Source: Chrysogorgia sp. JL179-B06 (Eukaryota > Cnidaria > Anthozoa > Scleralcyonacea > Chrysogorgiidae). Taken from it: a stretch of 64,000 nucleotides of DNA. Numbering within the stretch: the first letter of the stretch is position 1; each line of letters opens with the position of its first letter. Of the stretch, positions 60,317 to 64,000 are shown one piece after another. The position numbers and the translations under genes are program-made. The stretch is from NCBI GenBank assembly GCA_035772405.1, contig JAYKKM010000149.1, forward strand, positions 4,603,501-4,667,500. The letters run 5' to 3'. The notes beneath the pieces are model-generated. The model saw only the letters and a program-made list of their open reading frames with translations. It was not told the DNA's origin and searched no databases.

Positions 60317-61040
60317 TTGTTTGTACTACCGTGATCATAGTTTAATATCGGCACACTTGATGTGATAACGATAGCCTGCGTGGCGGCGTTAGGGGGAGAG
60401 GAAAAGCGGAAAGGCAAATTGGGGAGGTTTTTTGGATTGAACTGTCAAAAACAACCAATCAGCAACTAGCGGGCTGCCTAATCGTGAAATATCCATGTCT
60501 GAAACTCCGTAAAAAGCTTGACTGCATCTGGTGGAAACAATATTTATTTTGAAAATTTATTCAAGCAATCGTGTAGACATGGAAGCACAGAGTTGATTCT
60601 GGCTGAGGCTTGTGAATCAAGTCGGCTTTGCATCACTACGCAGTGAAACTTTCTCCGAGCGGGTTTGTAGGTCTTGCGGCAGAAAAAATAAGAAATGCTT
60701 TTGAACTTTATAACTTTACGAAATCAGTATAACACATGCGAAAGGAGACAGCAATGTTCCACCAACCGATAATATTAATGGCCCTGATAGAATGAGGCGA
60801 CGTCGACATCTGACTACCGAACACCGTAACTCCAGAATGGGATTTGGCCAAGAAATTTCATATGCAAGACAACGCAGAAACCATCACTTATATACGTTTA
60901 GCCGTAAGTCTCTTTATTCTGAAACGTCGAAGGAACTCTCCGAAGGCCCAGAGAACATTGTTTAAACACCTGAAGACAAGGACAAGGTAGAAATCACAAT
61001 AATATATAGCTGCTTATCCACAATAATATATCGCTTGCCG
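60317..61040. other. Intergenic, no gene recognised
   Basis: Contains a CG-rich AGCCTGCGTGGCGGCGTTAG motif at about 60371, a diverged inverted partner of CTAAACGCCTGCTTCGCAGG near 61438-61457. Confidence 0.45.
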
Positions 61041-61048
61041 ACAGATAA

Positions 61049-61262
61049 TCACGCGCTCGCACGAACGTCTGATAACTCCACTAAATCCATAATCAAACTC
61101 TTGCCAAATCCCGTTGGTAATACCATCAAAACATCTTTTCCTGCCAGCAGCTCCCTCGTAACAACTTTTTGTTCCTGTTTTAATTTAAAGCTACGACCAG
61201 CAACGAACTGAAGATCGGTTAAAGCTTTCGAAAGAAAATAATCTACCAACACGGTTTTTCTA
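61049..61262 (-). pseudogene. RecQ-like helicase N-terminal fragment
   Basis: Minus-strand text FKLKQEQKVVTRELLAGKDV followed by LMVLPTGFGKSLI is the Q-motif/Walker A region of RecQ-type helicases. It ends abruptly after SDVRASA without a helicase core. An ATG about 20 nt upstream is out of frame by one base. Probably a pseudogene exon or a fragment carried by a repeat. Confidence 0.65.
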
Positions 61263-61469
61263 AAGTCGCCATTTTTAAATGTTTATTTCCTGACAGGAAA
61301 TCCCCGAATACTAATCAGTTGAGATAGCCAATCAGAATTTAGCGTCCTCTGGTGGACGTAGAAATCAAAAAACATGGGTCTTTCGTGCAGGCGTTCCATC
61401 CGCACTCACCCCAGTTCCCGGCCCCCTCCCCCAATCCCTAAACGCCTGCTTCGCAGGCTATGATAACGA

Positions 61470-62260
61470 AGGTCACAAGACACGCAATTGATTACTTTAT
61501 GAGCTCTTGCAATAGTGTTCAAACAAACAAACAAACATGACATGTTTCAGGACCAGGATTTAAAGATGTCCCCACCTAATACGAATATTATTAAAAATGT
61601 ATTGAAAATTAATTGTTCTCAAAATTCTATGCAGAAATCGCTGAACATGCGATTCTATAGTTTCAACATATCAAAATTTTCTTGGTATAACCATTTAATT
61701 AGAAAGACAGTAATTATACTTGTGGTGGGGAACAGGCACTTTTTTTGGGACCTTGATAGCCAATTAGATGGCTTCCCATGGAAAGTGATCCGAAAACATT
61801 TTCTGCTCAGGGGGTCTGCGGGTTAGGAATATGGTTATTTAGGGTTAGGTTAGGATAAAAGTTGTTTCGGGTTGGCCAATTAGATGGCTTCCTATGGAAA
61901 GTGATCCCAAAAATATTTTCTGCCGGGACCAGACCCCTCATCACAAGGGTGACTGTCTTTCTAATTAAATTTTACTGCTCAGACATTCATTCACTTTTTT
62001 AAGCTAAGCAGATTTCTCGACTCCGTTTCTCACGCTCTGTAATGGTATACCAAGCGAGTGCTTCCAGAATTTTAGGGGAAACTGCACCATGGTAGTGTAC
62101 TGAGTCTCTTACTCCCGTTTGTGCTGATGCGGTCAGTGGATACCACTCCAAAATCTCAATGCCAGCCTTACACAATTCTGACAAGGTGTAAGCAGCGAAC
62201 AATCGAAGACGCTGTTAAAAAAACAAATAACCATTTTTGAAATTTATAAATTGAATACTG
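61470..62260. other. Repeats and unrecognised sequence
   Basis: A foldback element spans about 61693-61969: TTTAATTAGAAAGACAG is mirrored as CTGTCTTTCTAATTAAA, and inside it CCAATTAGATGGCTTCC occurs twice (61760, 61878). The minus-strand frame at 61999-62202 has no recognised domain. Confidence 0.5.
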
Positions 62261-62261
62261 C

Positions 62262-62600
62262 AAAGGTTAGTGTACTGGCAAAATAGTATGTAGGAGGGCT
62301 AACGTTTCGAGTGAAGGCCCTTCGTCAGAGAGTGAAACGTAAAGTAAAATCCTTCGTTCGAAACGTTGGACCACCTATATATTATTTCGAGAGTACACCA
62401 ACCTTTTTGTGTTTTCGATTTGTATTGTTACACTGACGTAGCACATATATAACGTGTTGTGCTACGTAGGCAGTGTAGAAATACAAATAAAATATCTAAA
62501 AAGGTTGGTGTACTGCCGAAATAGTGTGTAAGTAGTCTAACGTTTCGAGCAAAGGCCCTTCGTCTGAGAGTGAAAAGTAAAGTGAAATAATAACTGAGTG
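62262..62600. mobile_element. Penelope-like terminal fragments of a second family, inverted pair
   Basis: Two related tips (GTGTACTGGCAAAATAGTAT... and GTGTACTGCCGAAATAGTGT...) each contain CTAACGTTTCGAG and GGCCCTTCGTC. On the minus strand the first reads CTGACGA...GAAAC, a hammerhead-like core. Stem III is not convincing, so ribozyme status is uncertain. Confidence 0.5.
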
Positions 62601-62608
62601 AGAATGCA

Positions 62609-62870
62609 GAATTTCTGATTCCGAATCAACAAACCAGTTTGCACAAAGTGATTAAACGGTCCATATAATATTAAAATGGAATCAGAATTTCTGATTCCGA
62701 GTCAACAAACCAGTTTGCAAAAAGCGATGAAATTATATAATATTAAAGTGGAATCAGAATTTTTGATTCCGAATCTACAAACCAGTTTGCACAAACCGAT
62801 GAAATCATATAATATTAAAGTGGATCAGAATTTCTGATTCCGAATCAACAAACCAGTTTGCACGATTGAG
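62609..62870. repeat. Four tandem copies of a ~71-bp unit
   Basis: Units contain CAGAATTTCTGATTCCGA followed by AACAAACCAGTTTGCA and ATATAATATTAAA, at about 62609, 62681, 62752 and 62822. The last runs into the BEL/Pao remnant. Confidence 0.85.
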
Positions 62871-64000
62871 AATTGTCCATGTCACATCATCGAAATCTGG
62901 TGGAATCTCCCTCAACAGCTGTCTATATACAGGACCATCGCTGTCAAAGAACATATTTGACATACTGTTACGATTTCGAAGCTTCGAGATAGCTCTCATA
63001 AGTGACATCGAGAAGGCCTTCCTGATGGTGTCGATTGCATGAGAAGAAGATAGAAATGCTCTACGGTTTCTTTGGGTGAATGACATCACAAGTGAGAATC
63101 CAAAGATCATCGTTCTACGATTTACCAGAGTAGTCTTTGGTACGATCGACCATCATATCCACAAGTACGAGTCAATTGATCCACAGTTCGTTAATGACCT
63201 CAGTGCCGGAAGCAACGATGTGCAAGAGACGTACAAATTCTATTTGAAGTAAATTGAGATTGGCTGAAGGAGGCTTTAACTTACGGAAGTTTATGTCCAA
63301 CTCGAAGGAGCTGATGAGCAAGATTAATGCTAACGAGTCCAACATACAAGTCACAGAAACAAGAGAAATTTACCCACAAAGCCACAAAACCCTGGATGAG
63401 AGGAATGTACTGGAACGCAGTGTAAAGAAGGGGCAGTCGAACATGCAGATGAGTCCTATACCAAGAGCACCATTGGAGATACCGGACGGACCAACGACAG
63501 ACCAGAGGGAACAGAAGGTCCTGGGGTTGAGACGGAACCCTGAGGAAGACTGTTTCGTCTTCGACTTGAAAGATACCGTAGACAGTGCCAATAAATGTGA
63601 GGCGACCAAGAGAAATGTCGTCAGAGCGGCCTCTAGCATATATGATCCTGTCGGCTTCCTGTCACCTATGACCATTCAACTCAAGATCCTATTTCAAGGT
63701 CTCCACATAACCAAGATCGATTGGGACGAACCATTGGATGAAGCCTCAAAGTCTGCCTGGTGGAAATTGATGGAGGAGCTTGCAAAACTCCAGTCAGTGA
63801 CATTTCCAAGACATTATTTGGCCAATGTCAGGGAAGAAGTAACCTCGCGCTCGTTGCATGGATTCTGCGACGCCTCTATGAACGTTTACGCCGCAGTAGT
63901 TTACCTCAAGGTGCAGACATCGAATGGTGCCTACATAAGGTTCGTCACGTCCAAGAACAGAGTGTCGCCTCTCGAAAAACAATCAATACCTCAGTTGGAA
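62871..64000 (+). pseudogene. Second BEL/Pao pol remnant (RT-RNase H), runs off the right edge
   Basis: RT text LSKNIFDILLRFRSFEIAL, SDIEKAFLM, then an in-frame TGA, then NALRFLWVND and VLRFTRVVFG. Two internal deletions follow: one after VFG, and one that removes the YVDD catalytic box (FVND joins directly to LSAGSNDV). From about 63247 to the edge the frame is open for 250 codons: GGFNLRKF, QKVLGLRRNPEED, SSIYDPVGFLSPM, LHGFCDASMNVYAAVVY. It belongs to a different BEL/Pao lineage from the full-length copy. Confidence 0.85.

Noticed and set aside
62262..62350. A second active hammerhead family at the right end
   Set aside because: CTGACGA and GAAAC are present but stem III and cleavage site do not pair convincingly, and the neighbouring copy has a mutated core.

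Overview
The window is nuclear DNA of a metazoan. The evidence is a spliced dynactin p150 (DCTN1-type) gene with GT-AG introns, and a dense load of animal-type transposable elements (Penelope with hammerhead ribozymes, BEL/Pao, copia, CR1/L2-like LINEs, TTAA- and TA-target MITEs, a hAT-like element and a complete Maverick/Polinton). The mixture and the intron-rich host gene suggest a marine invertebrate, perhaps a cnidarian; that placement is inference.

Layout. Positions 1-25,508 hold the 5' part of a minus-strand DCTN1 homologue: eight coding exons (25505..25352, 10242..10037, 9229..8780, 7443..7372, 4980..4870, 4251..4155, 2712..2634, 644..521) whose phases join without a break. The gene continues off the left edge. 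Its first intron (about 15.1 kb) splits the CAP-Gly domain. It contains a pile of inverted Penelope 3' ends between (TA)n blocks (11.2-14.5 kb), a hAT-like element (15.9-16.7 kb), a small plus-strand BEN-domain ORF (18.6-19.1 kb), a full-length copia element with identical LTRs (19,555-24,315) and a tRNA-headed SINE (24.3-24.6 kb). Upstream of the gene, 26.1-29.6 kb is a minisatellite of TTAGTTCCTTAGTTATCC-like units, itself interrupted by a TTAA-flanked foldback MITE.

From about 29.9 to 60.3 kb lies one minus-strand LINE broken into pieces. A complete Polinton (34,034-53,163, 6-bp target duplication AAAATA) and a BEL/Pao element (53,281-59,410, 5-bp duplication CATTC) are inserted in it; the LINE reading frame is directly continuous across the Polinton. 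The right end carries a RecQ-like fragment, more Penelope-type ends, a tandem repeat and a second decayed BEL/Pao copy running off the edge.

The Polinton is the standout. It has about 1.14-kb terminal inverted repeats that begin with a 169-bp imperfect palindrome. It encodes protein-primed DNA polymerase B (with one frameshift), a chromodomain integrase, a double-jelly-roll-type major capsid protein, a packaging ATPase, a probable minor capsid/penton protein and several conserved Polinton membrane proteins. It adds a set of accessory genes: a type II thymidine kinase, a BRO-N/PD-(D/E)XK-like/zinc-finger fusion, a phage-tail-fibre-like protein with lectin-like C-terminus, a likely myristoylated 68-aa protein, a 46-aa arginine-rich peptide, and a tandem pair of coiled-coil membrane proteins whose duplication carried along the tail of the integrase gene. 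No adenain-like maturation protease is visible. Together these genes would replicate (PolB, TK), package (ATPase), build (capsid, membrane and fibre-like proteins) and integrate (integrase) a virus-like element.
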